DNA of 64,000 bases from Carallia brachiata (lineage: Eukaryota > Streptophyta > Magnoliopsida > Malpighiales > Rhizophoraceae). The position numbers and the translations under genes were made by a program. The stretch is from assembly GCA_021464245.1 (NCBI GenBank), contig JADCRB010000114.1, positions 3,963,393 to 4,027,392 of the forward strand, in the 5' to 3' direction. Positions 1-11,629 of this stretch are shown here, one piece after another (positions within the stretch are counted from its first letter, which is position 1; each line of letters opens with the position of its first letter). The notes below the pieces were generated by a model. That model saw only the letters and a program-made list of their open reading frames with translations, ran no database searches and was not told the origin of the DNA.

Positions 1-3000
1 CTAAAAAAAAATATTTTGATAATTATTATGCAAGTTCCATAACCAATTCATATGCAATCATGGAACTCTCCATATAGAAGATCTAATTCGAAAATGCAGA
101 ACTAATATTGCCGATCAATCTTGTCTATTATCTCATAATTAAATCAAAAATATAACTACTTAACCAGAAATCAGTGAACTTGTCATATCAATAAAAAGTT
201 CAAATACTCGAAGCCGATAAGGCAATAATCAATATAACTACTTTAATCATGTAGGCATATCACAACATATCAACCAGAGCATATGATCTAACACGAACAT
301 TCCAAAAACCAATGGAGAGATTTTTCTTATATTATTTTCAATTTTTAAAAAACAATGTTCATAAGATAGATAAAAAAATAAATATGACATTGAAAAATAT
401 TAAAAGTATGAAAAAATGTTTAAACATTTTCTAAATAATTATTATTTCAAAAATTATGAAGAGAAATGCATCATATTCATATATGACATAAATTAGTCGA
501 AGACTCATATAAATATGTTAGTTAAATAATAATACAAGGTTAAAATTGAATTTTAATACAATATTCATTTGGATTTGGCAGTGTTTAACAAAAGATTGAC
601 ATTCCACCTTAAAATTTTAAGGGTGAAAGGTTGCTTACAAGAAAAAAAGGGGGGCGGAAAAAAAAATTCAACACAAAATTAGGGTTTTTGAAAATTGGAT
701 CAGACTAGATGCTCTAACTAATAAAACTAGGATTTCGTAAAACTAGAACGTGGTTGGTCTGATTGTTAAAAAACCAAAAACTAGCCGAAGCATGAGTCCA
801 ATTAAGGCACTAGAATAGAGAAGCTAATAACTGGTCAAAAATCAAAAACCTTGCCAATTAAACCCCAAATCATTAAACAAGTTCTAGTTTTTCCTATTTG
901 GCTTTTTGACAATGTGGCACATCTGGAGAGTGCCATGTGGCCAATTTTATTTCAAAAGAGAAAAAACTAAAGTGTATGGGGAAGTAAATCCAATGTCCTT
1001 GTTATGACTAGAAGTTAGGATTGCCACTGAATGAGCAATAGAATAAGTCAGTTCCTACACCAAGGAGAGTTATGAAATATTCTAGAAAATTCTAGAGAAG
1101 TTTAGAAAACTTTAAAAGGTTTCACAACATTTCAAAAGTTTTTAGAACATTACTAAAGACTTTAGAAGACCCTATAAGAAGACTCTTGGAAACTTTGAAA
1201 GGTTCTAGAAGTTCCTGAACAGTTTGAAAACGTATGGAATCCTCTAGAGAGTCCTTTAGGAACTAGAATGCAAGGGAAGACTATGAGCTTTGGTGGAGTG
1301 CCTTACAAAGTTCTAAAAGACGAATATAGGCCAATGGATCAAAATAATCCTAACCATCAGTTAAGAAGGTAGAAGGTTATAAATATTAAGATAAATTACA
1401 TTTTACATCTCACAACAGGTTATAATTATAGATCACATACAATTGTTTCATAAATTACTAAAACATCTTATATTATGTATGCGTGACACAACACCTCTTG
1501 AGTTAGTAGACCATTAAAAAAAGTTACACTTAACAACAAAAATACCATTAACAATGGCATAAAAAGTCAAAATTGCCCCCTTTATAATTTGAAGCATTGA
1601 AAGTGAATGTTGAAACAAAAAAAAAAAAAAAAATCTTAAGTACAATTCAATTATCAACAACTATAAACTCTGTCACATTAACTATTTATAAAAGCAAGCA
1701 GATGGAACAAAACAACTCAAAATACATCTTATCTCTTTGTTGCTTCTTCAATCAAACATCTCCAAAATCATATTAAATTTGTAAAATGTTTTTTCAAACA
1801 TTTAGCTCCATGACCTAAATCAGATTTTAATTTTCATGGTAGCATTCTAGAAACAACAAAACTACTAAAATTACCTTTTATTTTTTCCAATAAAATTACA
1901 AACACTCGCCCCCTCCATCATTGATTTGCCATCACTTTTCCTATTCTTCAAATAATTTAAAACATCGTAATTTAGCATACATGTTTTTAATATAATGTGT
2001 GAAATCTCTTTTTCTTCTTATCGAATCAAGAATAATATGCTATCCTTTCTATCCTACCCAAATTACCAAATTATTAGAAGAAAAAAAATAATTTTAGTCA
2101 ATTAACAAGCTCATAAATTATTGAATATGAAAGAAAAATATTCTTAATAGAGAAAGCTTTATTTTCTAAATTGTTTAATTTAGTAAAAAGAAAAATTACC
2201 AACAAGAAAAAGAAATGTAGAGGTTGAGGCAAGTGGTTTTGAAGGACCAATTGTTCTGGTGGCCATTGGTGGACTTGAATTAAAAGATAGAGTGACATTT
2301 GGGGCAAAACCAGAGGCCATAGTGGAAGTTTGCGAAAAAAAGGAGATCGGGCCGTAACAGAGAAATTTCCCCCACAAAAACGATGTCCTCGTATATTGTA
2401 TAGGTTGTTGTCCCTCTTTTTCTATGATTCTTGCCGCTCTGTATATGTTTAATTTCCCTTCGACTCTGTTGCACAGGGAGTTTAGAGTTCAATAGATGCT
2501 CCTACTTGAAAGTTGCTATATTAAAATAGAGAAATGGAATTAAAAAAATAAAAAATAAAATAGAAAACAAATTTTCTAATTTCAAAATGTTGTGGTTAAA
2601 ATTTCCCATCACTTTTTACCCATAAAACTCTATTCTATGAATCCTAAAGAAACCAACAATTTAGAATAAAAAATCACAATGGATCACAATGGATCGACAT
2701 TTGCTAAATATTGAAATATCTTGCATTTTTTTTTAAATCTCAAAGGCGTTGCTATAGATTTGATAGTGTTTTTTTTTTTTATTTGGTATTTGGAAATTTG
2801 AGAGATAAGTAATAGAAGAGAGAAAACAGAAACTAGGATTCTATGAAGTGGTTGCATCGCAATGCATAAATATAAGGAAAATTATAGCTTTTCTCACTTT
2901 CAGTTAACATTAATTATCAACATTCAGTCAGAAGATAGTTTTAGTAATTTATGAAACAGTGGTATGCGATTTGTAGTTATGACATATTTTGGGAATATAA

Positions 3001-3180
3001 AATATAATTTATCCTTAATATTATACTCACTTGTCTTTTGTAGCCATCTAAGGAAAATCCAAGAGAGCCACCAAAAAGCCATAACTTGTAAAGCTTTCTT
3101 CAATACAATTATAAAACATTCTTTGTAAACTTTTATGTCTTGCTTGTCTCTCATATTTTCTTAGAAAGCATCTAATCGGG
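1..3180. other. AT-rich intergenic sequence
   Basis: No gene could be supported here. At about 1070-1270 there is a run of degenerate repeats built around TTCTAGAA / GTTTAGAA, which resemble loosely spaced heat-shock-element half-sites but look like decayed tandem repeat. A short minus-strand frame at about 2180-2377 is Ser/Thr-rich, matches no family I recognise and lacks exon signals. Confidence 0.5.
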
Positions 3181-3185
3181 AATAA

Positions 3186-3985
3186 GGCTGTTAAAATTGA
3201 GTTCCTATCTGGGATCAATTTGGGGAGTTTAGGATTGGATTAAAGAATTGTAAGATTTCGCATAAAATAAAAGAAAATATTTTATGCCAAAAAAAATCAA
3301 AATTAACTTACAAATGGTAAGTAACTCAAAAATCAAACTTTAATTAAATATAATACATAAATTCAAGAATCAAAAGGAAGAAAATATAGTATTTTAAAAT
3401 TTTGATTGATAAAAAATAAAAGATTAGAATCAAATATTAAACTTTCAATTAAAGTTACGCTATTTTTTAATATTGTATTTTATCATATGTAGTTGAATGA
3501 TATTATATATAATATATGTTTATGTATGCTAGCATGTACCATTCTCAATATTTTTTGGGTATTATATGGTATTAACTTTTTTAATATAATTTTGTTAATT
3601 ACATCAACTAGTTATTTAGTATGATTGTCATAAACAAAACTATGAATGATTTTATTATTTTAATAAGACTAAATAATAATAAATGAGATATCTCTAATTA
3701 ATAAATTGGTTAAAACAGTTTTTCAAAAATAAAAAAAATGAATATATACATTTACGATAATACCATGATTTTACCTATGACCATACATGATTTTACACGA
3801 TCCAACAATCCTACCACGATTTTACCGACAATCCTATACGATTATATACGATTCAATGATCCTACACACGATTCTATATGACCTTACCCAACAAAAATCT
3901 TTTATTTGATCCAAATCATTGAAAGAATTTAGGATTGTAAGATCATTCGATCCTACAATCCAAATCAGGATTCTAACAACTATGG
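3186..3985. repeat. Probable non-autonomous DNA transposon with ACGAT/CCTAC motif array
   Basis: Between about 3770 and 3960 the short motif ACGATT/ACGATCCTAC recurs many times with variable spacing. The left edge (CTGTTAAAATTGAGTTCC, near 3187) and the right edge, read in reverse complement (TAGTTGTTAGAATCCTGA), are loosely similar inverted ends, both followed by GGATT-rich sequence. Short subterminal motif arrays inside weak inverted ends are typical of hAT-like or Mutator-like miniature elements. No clear target-site duplication was found, so the edges are approximate. Confidence 0.4.
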
Positions 3986-4137
3986 TTGAGCAAAAAAAAA
4001 CTAATTTATTCAGCATTTGAGAGATTGTTTGGGCCAGGTACTGCACGATCCACTATAAGGTCGTGACATATTAAGCTAATTTACATCCACACTCCCTATT
4101 TTAAGAGAATTAAATGTCTAAAATCTAAACCTTTAAA

Positions 4138-4446
4138 CGTTTTAGAATAAAGAGAAACAAAATCGATCTTGAGAACCAGTGAGCCGTGCTTATTGAGGAT
4201 GCCAAGGAATTCGTTGAGAAGGAAGGCCTTTTCTTCTTGGAGTCATCTGCATTGGAAGCGACCAATGTTGAAAATGCATTTTTAACTGTGTTGACGGAAA
4301 TCTTCAAAATTGTGAACAAGAAGAACTTGGCTATTGGCAAAAATCAGGGCAATGGCCCTACAACGCCGACTGGTAAGAAAATTATTATTCCAGGTCCTGG
4401 GCAAGAAATTCTGACAAAAGACAACATGTGTTGCAGCTCATTGTGA
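4138..4446 (+). pseudogene. RABA4-type (Rab11) GTPase, 3' terminal fragment
   Basis: This is the C-terminal third of a plant Rab11-class small GTPase. The frame opens with the guanine-binding motif NKID followed by LENQ. It then hits a TGA (4180-4182) where the family has Arg before AV. It continues EDAKEFVEKEG, the G5-like motif SSALEATNVENAF and VNKKNL, then a hypervariable tail with the GKKIIIPGPGQEI signature typical of RABA4, and ends MCCSSL with the double cysteine used for geranylgeranylation. The P-loop, switch I and switch II parts are absent upstream. RABA4 proteins act in trans-Golgi to plasma-membrane traffic, for example in tip growth, but this piece cannot bind GTP. No poly(A) tail is visible after the stop, so a processed origin is unproven. 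The loss of the G1-G3 region plus the in-frame stop make it a pseudogene. Confidence 0.8.
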
Positions 4447-4449
4447 TTG

Positions 4450-5690
4450 TGATTTGGCTAAACTTGGAGTTTCAAATAGGGGGTACTTCTCTCATATGAT
4501 ACTTCTATAGCAAATTTTTAGTGGTGTGATGTTTTTTTTGTAAATTTCGCATTGCCTCAATTTACTTTGCAAGAGGAAATATGGTTAAATGAATGGTACA
4601 TTATTGTGGTACCAAGACTTCTAAGTTCTACAACCTTAATTAGATGCAATGAATGCCCAAAGTTTGAGGTTATAGAGCTTTTTTCCCCTTTGTTATTAAT
4701 ATAACTTTCTCAAATTGAAATTAGCCTTTTGTTGTGTGGATAGAGAAAATGATTCGTAGGAATGAGAATATGTGGAGTGCGTATCCTGTATCTACATTTA
4801 CTAATTTTTTTGTTATCTGTGTGTGTTCTTTTTATTTCTTGTCTAATTAAGCACTTAATGAATTTTTTTCGAATTAGATAACCTTTAAAAAATGTTTTTC
4901 ACTCATTTTCCAGTGCCCACATGATAGATTAGTTGAATAAAAATCAATGAAAAAAATAGAAAACAAATGAATAGTCAAAAAAAATAAAAATAAAAATCTT
5001 ATACTCCTAATCATAACCAACAGTGGAAAATCAATAGCCCTGATCAATTTTATTTTGCTAATTCTTAAGTCTCAAAGGAAAATTGGAGGTTTGATGAGAA
5101 GAAATTTTGGGATGGAGAGGAATTTGAGAGAGAGATGGAAAGAGAGGATAAATATAATTGGGTTATAGAGATATCAAATTTTCTGTCATCGCTTGTTACA
5201 GATGAAGCTTATATGTCTCAAAATCAATTAATAGTAATAACAACAATGAATAACACTAATGTGTCTTGTCACTTCATTAACAGCTAAACATAATTAACTA
5301 TAGATTAAAAATAACACAATTAATTATAGAATACTAAACATGATGACGAAAAATTCTTACATTACTTCACTAGTTCAATCAATTTGTGTCTTCAATAATT
5401 AACATAGAAGAGTTGCTCGAATACAACTATAAGCTATCACAGTTGCATCTGCAGGCTAAATTCATTCTGGCAGCAATAAGTTGTGTGACACGTTTAATAG
5501 TTTTATTTTTTTTTTTTGCTATGTGATGCTATAAATAGCTACAAGACCAACAGTAACTATAAACAGAAGCCTAAGAACAGCAGGTTTACTAGCAATAATG
5601 GCCTAGTCAGGTCTAGTGAAATCGTTCTCTAATTAGTTAGCGTGTCAACAGCCTCCATAATCAACAATTGAGTTGTTACAATTCTCTATT
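4450..5690. other. Intergenic, no gene seen
   Basis: AT-rich sequence after the Rab fragment. Its first 200 bases may be the old 3'UTR of that gene. No coding frame or inverted repeat that I could support. Confidence 0.4.
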
Positions 5691-5699
5691 GCCCAACGA

Positions 5700-7330
5700 T
5701 TGTTGGATCTTGGAGGGTCCTTTTTGTCCAGCTTTTATACAAAAAAGTTTGAAGATAGTGATTGCACAATAATGACGTTTATATAAATGTGCATTTTACT
5801 GTCATTAGGCATAATTTTAATTTGTGTACTCGACAACACAGTCTATTTGGTGATGTTGTACGCTGATCTTTTTTGTGTTGTTGGCAAAGTGGAAGGCCTC
5901 ATTGGAAAATTCAGTTGAGAATCAAGGATAGCTTAATGGCCAAATGGTCTTATCTCGACTCACCCTCAAAGTAATAGAGGTGATTGTCCGTGTGAGTGGA
6001 CCAATCTCAACTTGTGTGACATACCTTTCGAACAATATATTTAACATTTGTTCATGTGTCACTTTATTGTTGCTGAATTTCTATATTAGCATCAACATAC
6101 TGAGGTAAACGATTTAAAGAAAATCGCGCTCAAACTTTATGGTCGCCTTGAAGAATTAAGATGAGGCTTTGGAGATTACAAGAAAAAGTAAGGCTGATAT
6201 GGATTGCTTAATATCCATATAACCTGTGAGAAGTTAGATGTGAGATCTTATTTGGCGCTTTGAAGAGCAGTAGTTGGAGAACTCAAGTTAGTTGCTTGAG
6301 AGCTGTTAAACTAAGATCTGTATGGTGAGTTATCAAAAAGTAAAGAAAATGATATATGCTCCAAGAAAGAGAAGACTCATCATAACACATGATTTGTACC
6401 ATGTGTGCTAATTGAACGACTAATAAGCGAAGTGGAAGAATTAATCTCTACTTCTTCACTGTATGAGACCCTTGAGGCAATAATATAGCTTTTATTTGTG
6501 CCATATGTTACTTCCAACTATATCTTGATGTGCTGGTTTAATGATCGCTACTTTAACACGTTACTTACGGTCACGAAAGATTCGACTTTTTCGGGCATGT
6601 CTAGGAAAGCAATTGAACTGACAATGATAGCTGTCAATGTGGAAGGAAGACTATTGTTATCAGTTATCGATCATATGTATTCATTGGTTGGCCAGTTAAC
6701 TCATCTATTGAGGATTGAATATAACTATGAATACATAGTGAAGCAATGTGTCAAGTTTAGTTTGGAGGGATAAGGTAAACTGTGACTGATGTGACAAAAT
6801 GAGTCTGGCGTATAACGAGATATTGTTATAATTGTCATTTTTTCCCTAAATGTAGTAATCGCTATGTTGTCTCTAACAGGCGTATAGTTTGAACTTCCAA
6901 GTGTAGGTGTACTCGCAGGTCATATGACTTATTTACTGAGTATGAAAGGATGTTTGAGAAACTCAAATTGCAATAAGGTCGACTAATGATCCATTATGTG
7001 CGAGTGGGAGATGTTAATTTATGGGTCCTGATATTCGCCCATGATTGGTTGATTATTTGACCCGACCCCATAATAAAGTTGGCAGTCAAAAGAATAACAA
7101 TTTCTCAATGTAATTGCTATATATAGTCTCCTCTTCCTCTGTTTTCCGGTAACCAACGCATAAAAATTAAACCAATATTATAAAGAGAACAAAAAGTGAA
7201 ATCCATTAATTGATCTCCATTCTATAGTATTTATAGTGTAGAAGTAAGAGTGATTTTCATAAATTTCTATCGTGATTTCATTCTGATCTTAAGTTAATAG
7301 TGTTTCCGAGAAGGCCAACGATTCAAGTTA
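5700..7330 (+). mobile_element. Possible decayed copia-like retroelement end
   Basis: The stretch is less AT-rich than its surroundings and full of broken frames, the longest at 6498-6773 (91 codons, not recognised). At about 7005 a purine tract GTGGGAGA is followed directly by TGTTAATTTATGGG, the usual layout of a Ty1/copia polypurine tract joined to the start of a 3' LTR. A TATA-like GCTATATATAG follows near 7120. No second LTR and no recognisable reverse transcriptase or integrase motif was found, so this rests on the junction alone. Confidence 0.25.
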
Positions 7331-7595
7331 AATTCTAAATTAAGGAAAAACTTCCGATTAAGATATTTATATTTTATAATCGATTTTTCTTATGAAAACT
7401 AATGCCTTTAATTTCCAATCAATTTCCAACAATTTTGTTAGCTTGAATTTTACTTCAATAGTATATCAAGATCTGTGCTTTACATATCTGTTGTTCATAG
7501 ATCGTCCATTTTACAAAATCATAGCAAAAAGGCACTTTGAACGGGCACCCATTTTCAAAAATTTTTGCTGTTGATAGTTCATTTTGTTTCGTTAT

Positions 7596-9520
7596 AGGTT
7601 GAAATCCCAAGGGAAATTAGCTCCAATGGCCGCATCTAAACATCGCAACAACACCAGCAACGGTCAGACCTGGAATTTTGCTTTCAATTCAATGAAATTT
7701 GCTTACAATTCCAATTCTGCTGATGGGTCATTCTTTGCCAACCACGAAAGCCCATTTTCGAATTTGAAATCGCACAATTTGGGAGGTTTAAGCGATGGTT
7801 TTGACATGTTTGATGGTTTTCGAACGAATTTAAAGCAGTCAAATAAAAGTAGCCATGGCGCTTCTTTTGGTTGTAATTCCATTTTCTCGAATTCCAATTT
7901 TTCCAATGTGAAATCTTCATTCGATGATGATATATTTGGTTGGTCACCCTGCTGGAACTCTACTAATAATGATGACATTTTTGGGTCTTTTGCCATCAAA
8001 CCACCAAGGCAGAGTGCACCGAATTTCGGCTCGAAATCGAAGAGTCCAAGCCGGAGTGGATCAGTTGGTTTCGATGATTTGATACCGAGGTTTGGTTTAA
8101 GCAGCAGGTCAAACAAAGGGTATGGAAGTGAAATGCTTTTATTTGCACTTTTATGTTTGCCATTGGCCTGTACGACACTATTATGAGAATGTGCATTGTT
8201 TCGTAATTGGTTATGTGAATCTGTTTTGTGCCTTAATTGTTCAGCATTTCGTGCATAAAGCATGGAAGCATATTTTAGCAGTTGTTTTAGTGTCATGGAT
8301 CCTTACAGGAATGTTGATATTATTTTTTAGTGGTCCAATCCCTGGCAATGTAATTGAACTTGGAGTAATATACATGTTGATTGTAGAATTCTCTTAGTTT
8401 GCACATTTACGTAATCTTTTGAAGTTCTTTCACTAATGTTTGGCATGATCAAAAAATGAGTTTTGATGTGTTTGATACTCTTCTAACTCATTTTCCGCGG
8501 GAAAATTATGGGACAGCTAAGTCCACCTTCACTTGAGCGGAGGACCATTTTGTGGTATTAGAAGAACTTCGACCACTACAAAGTCAACCCTCGTAGCTCC
8601 ACTTGAAGAATGCAGTAGGCTTGGTAATTTTAAAGGCACAAAAACTGGTGGCTTATCGAATGTTTCTTCACTATTGAAGCCCCTTCCAAAACCAGGACAA
8701 GTGTTAAAGGCAGAAAAAGGTTACTTTGCTTCCTTAGGTGGGACTAAAGGATGAATGACAATTCTTTTTATTTTTTCTTTTTCATTCTGTAGAAAACTTT
8801 GACAACAGTAAGATTCTTTGTAATGTAGTTAAAAGTTCAGGTGTGTTTCCAATGGATGAACTTGAGGACTTTGCCATGGGTAGCGTATGAACTAAAGCAG
8901 ATGGAAGCTCATATGATAGTCATGCGAGGGAAGGAGGGCGAAGACAAAGTGCAAAATCTAACAAATATAAAGAAGCTGAAGATGCAGCAAGACAGGCGCA
9001 ACACTTGAGTATAGTTGTTCTAGAATCCTTTTTTGGCATGGCCTCTCGATCCCCATTGTACCAAAGTGAAGGCCTATGTCTTTGGTAAGCACCATTCACG
9101 TGAATTCACGTGAAAAGGACACTTATTGTGATTGTGAGATCAAATAGCAATAGCATGATTATCTGATTCCCATGCCTTGGTGGGACCCTTTATTTGATGC
9201 AAAGATAAACAGCAAAGGAAAGCCTGAAATGGCTCAGAGGTAGTCTTCTGGTGCCTCATCAGGCATCAAGAAGGCTTCTTCTGCAACAAATTTAGGCGAT
9301 GAACTTGCAACAGTTTTTGAAGGTAAATTTATACTAAATATGTGCCTCCTTCATAGCAGTGCAAATGCTTTGGTGTTTCTATCGTCATGCAAATATTTGT
9401 TTGATTACTTTTCTTCCCCAGGGATTTGCTATTCTCTGGGGAATTCGAGAAAGTTGAAGAAAACTGTAGAAAGACGAAGAGCTGGACTAAAACGTCACCA
9501 GAGGACACAGGATTGTCTGG
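7596..9520 (+). pseudogene. Auxilin-like J-domain protein, truncated pseudogene
   Basis: This is a relic of a plant auxilin-like protein, the clathrin-uncoating cochaperone family. Exon-like blocks keep family landmarks in order: QGKLAPMAAS at the N-terminal end (about 7606), a long Ser/Asn/Phe/Gly-rich stretch with FDDDIFG and FDDLIPRFG, a donor GTATGG at 8120, a block containing DHFVVLEE and LLKPLPKPGQVLK (8521-8720), MDELEDFAMG (8853-8882), DPLFDAK and SSGASSGIKKASSATN (about 9188-9285), then SGEFEKVEE and ERRRAGLKRHQRTQ (9436-9514). Breaks include stops at 8534-8536, 8888-8890 and 9241-9243, a frameshift near 8570 and another near 9460. The C-terminal J domain that recruits Hsc70 is not seen downstream, so the relic lacks its functional end. 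The surviving introns show it arose from genomic DNA and not from a processed transcript. Confidence 0.82.
9095..9114. repeat. 20-bp perfect palindrome holding two CACGTG cores
   Basis: The 10-bp palindrome TTCACGTGAA occurs twice in direct tandem, so the 20 bp are also a perfect palindrome. Each unit contains a G-box core (CACGTG). It lies inside an intron of the auxilin-like pseudogene. Any regulatory role is speculative. Confidence 0.9.
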
Positions 9521-9529
9521 TATGTGTAA

Positions 9530-10450
9530 TTTTCCTGTGTTAAATAATGCTCTTTTTTCTCTTCATTGCAGATAGACATGTTATATTTATGGATGGATGA
9601 ACTTCGTTAATGCCTTTAAGTTATGTGAATGCCATAGGCTCATTTATGTCACCTTATTGGAGCAGAAGAAGGAAAAATACTACGTATGAGTTAACTGTTT
9701 GTCAATTATGATGCCAGAAAAATTTAAGTTGTTGAATGCAATGGGCTGTCTCTTCCGCATATCCTGGTTTAGCTATGCAAAAAAAATTCCTCGTTGAATT
9801 AGCCAACATCTGAGTTTATAAGGAACTAAGTATTCCATGCTTTGAGCTTCGCCTCAATATACTGATGACATACTGTGGCCATTAATGCTTAGTTGCGTCT
9901 TCTTGCATGAGCATCTAAAGCACATTGTCATTATTCCTTTGTACTATTATTGAATATATTACTGCGCATCAGATGGGATTTGTGTTTCCCTTCACATTGA
10001 AATATCCGACTCTTTGAGATGCTGAAATTCTGTATACGCAAGCAAAAGTAGTTGCCGACATGAACCAACATGATCATCAAAGTCCACATGAGCAAGAATA
10101 GAGGCATGAAAGTAATGTTACATTAGAATTTCCATTTTGAGCATAAGCAGAAATCATAGCTGTCCATGGAATTTATGTTTTATTACACACTTTCACAAAT
10201 ATCTTCTCTGCTTCCTTAAAATCTTCTGGACTTGGCATTCAGGTCAACTAAGAAATTTCCAACCAGAGATTCTAAATCAGCTGTTGTCGCAACAGCCTCC
10301 GAATGGAGTTGCTTGCCCATTTTCAAATCCGGTGTATTTCCAGGTGGACTCAACATGGCTGCAACGTAATTAATCAAGGTGTAGGATGTTCTTATGATGT
10401 GCTTTGTGTCTTGTGATCTCTTTTGATAGATGGGAACATTTCTCAAATTT
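9530..10450. other. Region downstream of auxilin relic; J domain not found
   Basis: No HPD-type J-domain motif could be read in any frame. A plus-strand open stretch at 10137-10373 is flanked on its 5' side by a splice-acceptor-like TTGGCATTCAG (10231-10241), but its translation matches nothing I recognise. Confidence 0.4.
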
Positions 10451-10768
10451 TACTTTTTGGTCATTTAACTTTTTTCTTCCCTTATTAAGATTATATTTGT
10501 CAATATTATTTTAATTTTTTTTTTTTTTTTTTACTCTGATTACAAGTATATTTAACTTTAATTTCATAATTTTTATGATGTTTGTATTAAGTGACTTAGC
10601 AAATAATTTCATAATTTTTTTAAATAAATGAATTAATTTCAGAATCAAATGCATGAGTAGCGCGGGTAGACGACTAATTATAAAACTAACACAGTAATAA
10701 AGTAGGCATACTGAAATCAAAATTATGGGCTGAGAGAGAGTGTCCGCCTTTTAACAATAGATTTTGCT

Positions 10769-10916
10769 AGTACAGTTATTTTTATTTTTTATTTTATTAT
10801 CGTTTATACGTGATATATGTTAATTAATTATTAAAAAATTAAAAATTTGTCTTTAAAGAGTGTTATGTTGATTTTTGATTAATAATTATAAAATAAAAAA
10901 TAAAAAATAACTGTAC
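10769..10916. repeat. Short AT-rich inverted-repeat element (MITE-like)
   Basis: GTACAGTTATTTTTATTTTT near 10770 is repeated in inverted orientation at about 10885-10915 (AAAATAAAAAATAACTGTAC). The roughly 150 bp would fold into a long hairpin. The outer bases resemble Stowaway-like elements, but the duplication cannot be fixed. Confidence 0.6.
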
Positions 10917-11418
10917 ATAATAAATTTTTCCACCAATTAATACTTTCAAGTTCCATGGAAACTTTTTGTTTTTGTTTTTTTTTTTAGCTATAAACATAAG
11001 TAAGAAAGAGTGGCACCTTAAATGCCTATAAGAAAGAATTGTATCATTTTCATCATGTTCAATGTGTAAGGACCGTTACACTGAAATTCTAGAAAACATA
11101 CTCTTAGAACCAAGAAAATATTAAACAAATTGTTGATTTATGGGTCTAATTGATCTGTTACAATGAATTGACCCAATCTAGTAAAAAAATGTAAATTGAA
11201 AAGAAAATGAAAGAGAGTAGTCGGAAAGAGTTATAACTCTCTCTACCTTAAAAAAGCTGAATGCAACTCCTCCCTCAGTTAGTGGAAAGAAACAGACCAA
11301 CGAAAAAAACAAAGACAGCTAGATAGAAACGTCTCCTCTCATAAAGTCAACACATAGAGATTGTTTCATTAATTCTGAAGGTTAGAGGCTTTTCTATTGT
11401 AAAATGGAAAAAATTATA

Positions 11419-11622
11419 TTTTAAAAAAAAGGAGCATCCGAATTATTATCTGAACGTAACTAGACAGATTTAATATATAACCGACTGAATTATATGTGCA
11501 ACTAATTATAAGAAAAAAAATTACTTCTTATATTTAGTTGCATATACAATTCGATCGGTTGCATATTAAATCTGACTAGCTGTATTCGGATATCAATTTA
11601 AGCACATTTTCTTTTAAAAATG
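11419..11622. repeat. Foldback element of about 200 bp
   Basis: Two arms of about 90 bp (11419-11512 and 11520-11622) are inverted copies. Matching pieces include GCATCCGAAT versus ATTCGGATAT, GACAGATTTAATAT versus ATTAAATCTGAC, and TGTGCAACTAA versus TTAGTTGCATA. The centre is a few A/T bases. No coding capacity. Confidence 0.75.
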
Positions 11623-11629
11623 TAACAGT

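Noticed and set aside
1070..1270. Cluster of heat-shock-element-like TTCTAGAA repeats as a promoter
   Set aside because: Spacing is irregular and no gene lies downstream on either strand.
6498..6773. 91-codon plus-strand frame
   Set aside because: No recognised domain; surrounded by broken frames of a likely retroelement relic.
7703..8296. 197-codon minus-strand frame opposite the auxilin-like exon
   Set aside because: It is antisense to a stretch with clear auxilin-like similarity; its own translation matches no family.
10216..10446. Possible J-domain exon downstream of the auxilin relic
   Set aside because: No HPD motif or J-domain helix pattern in any frame.
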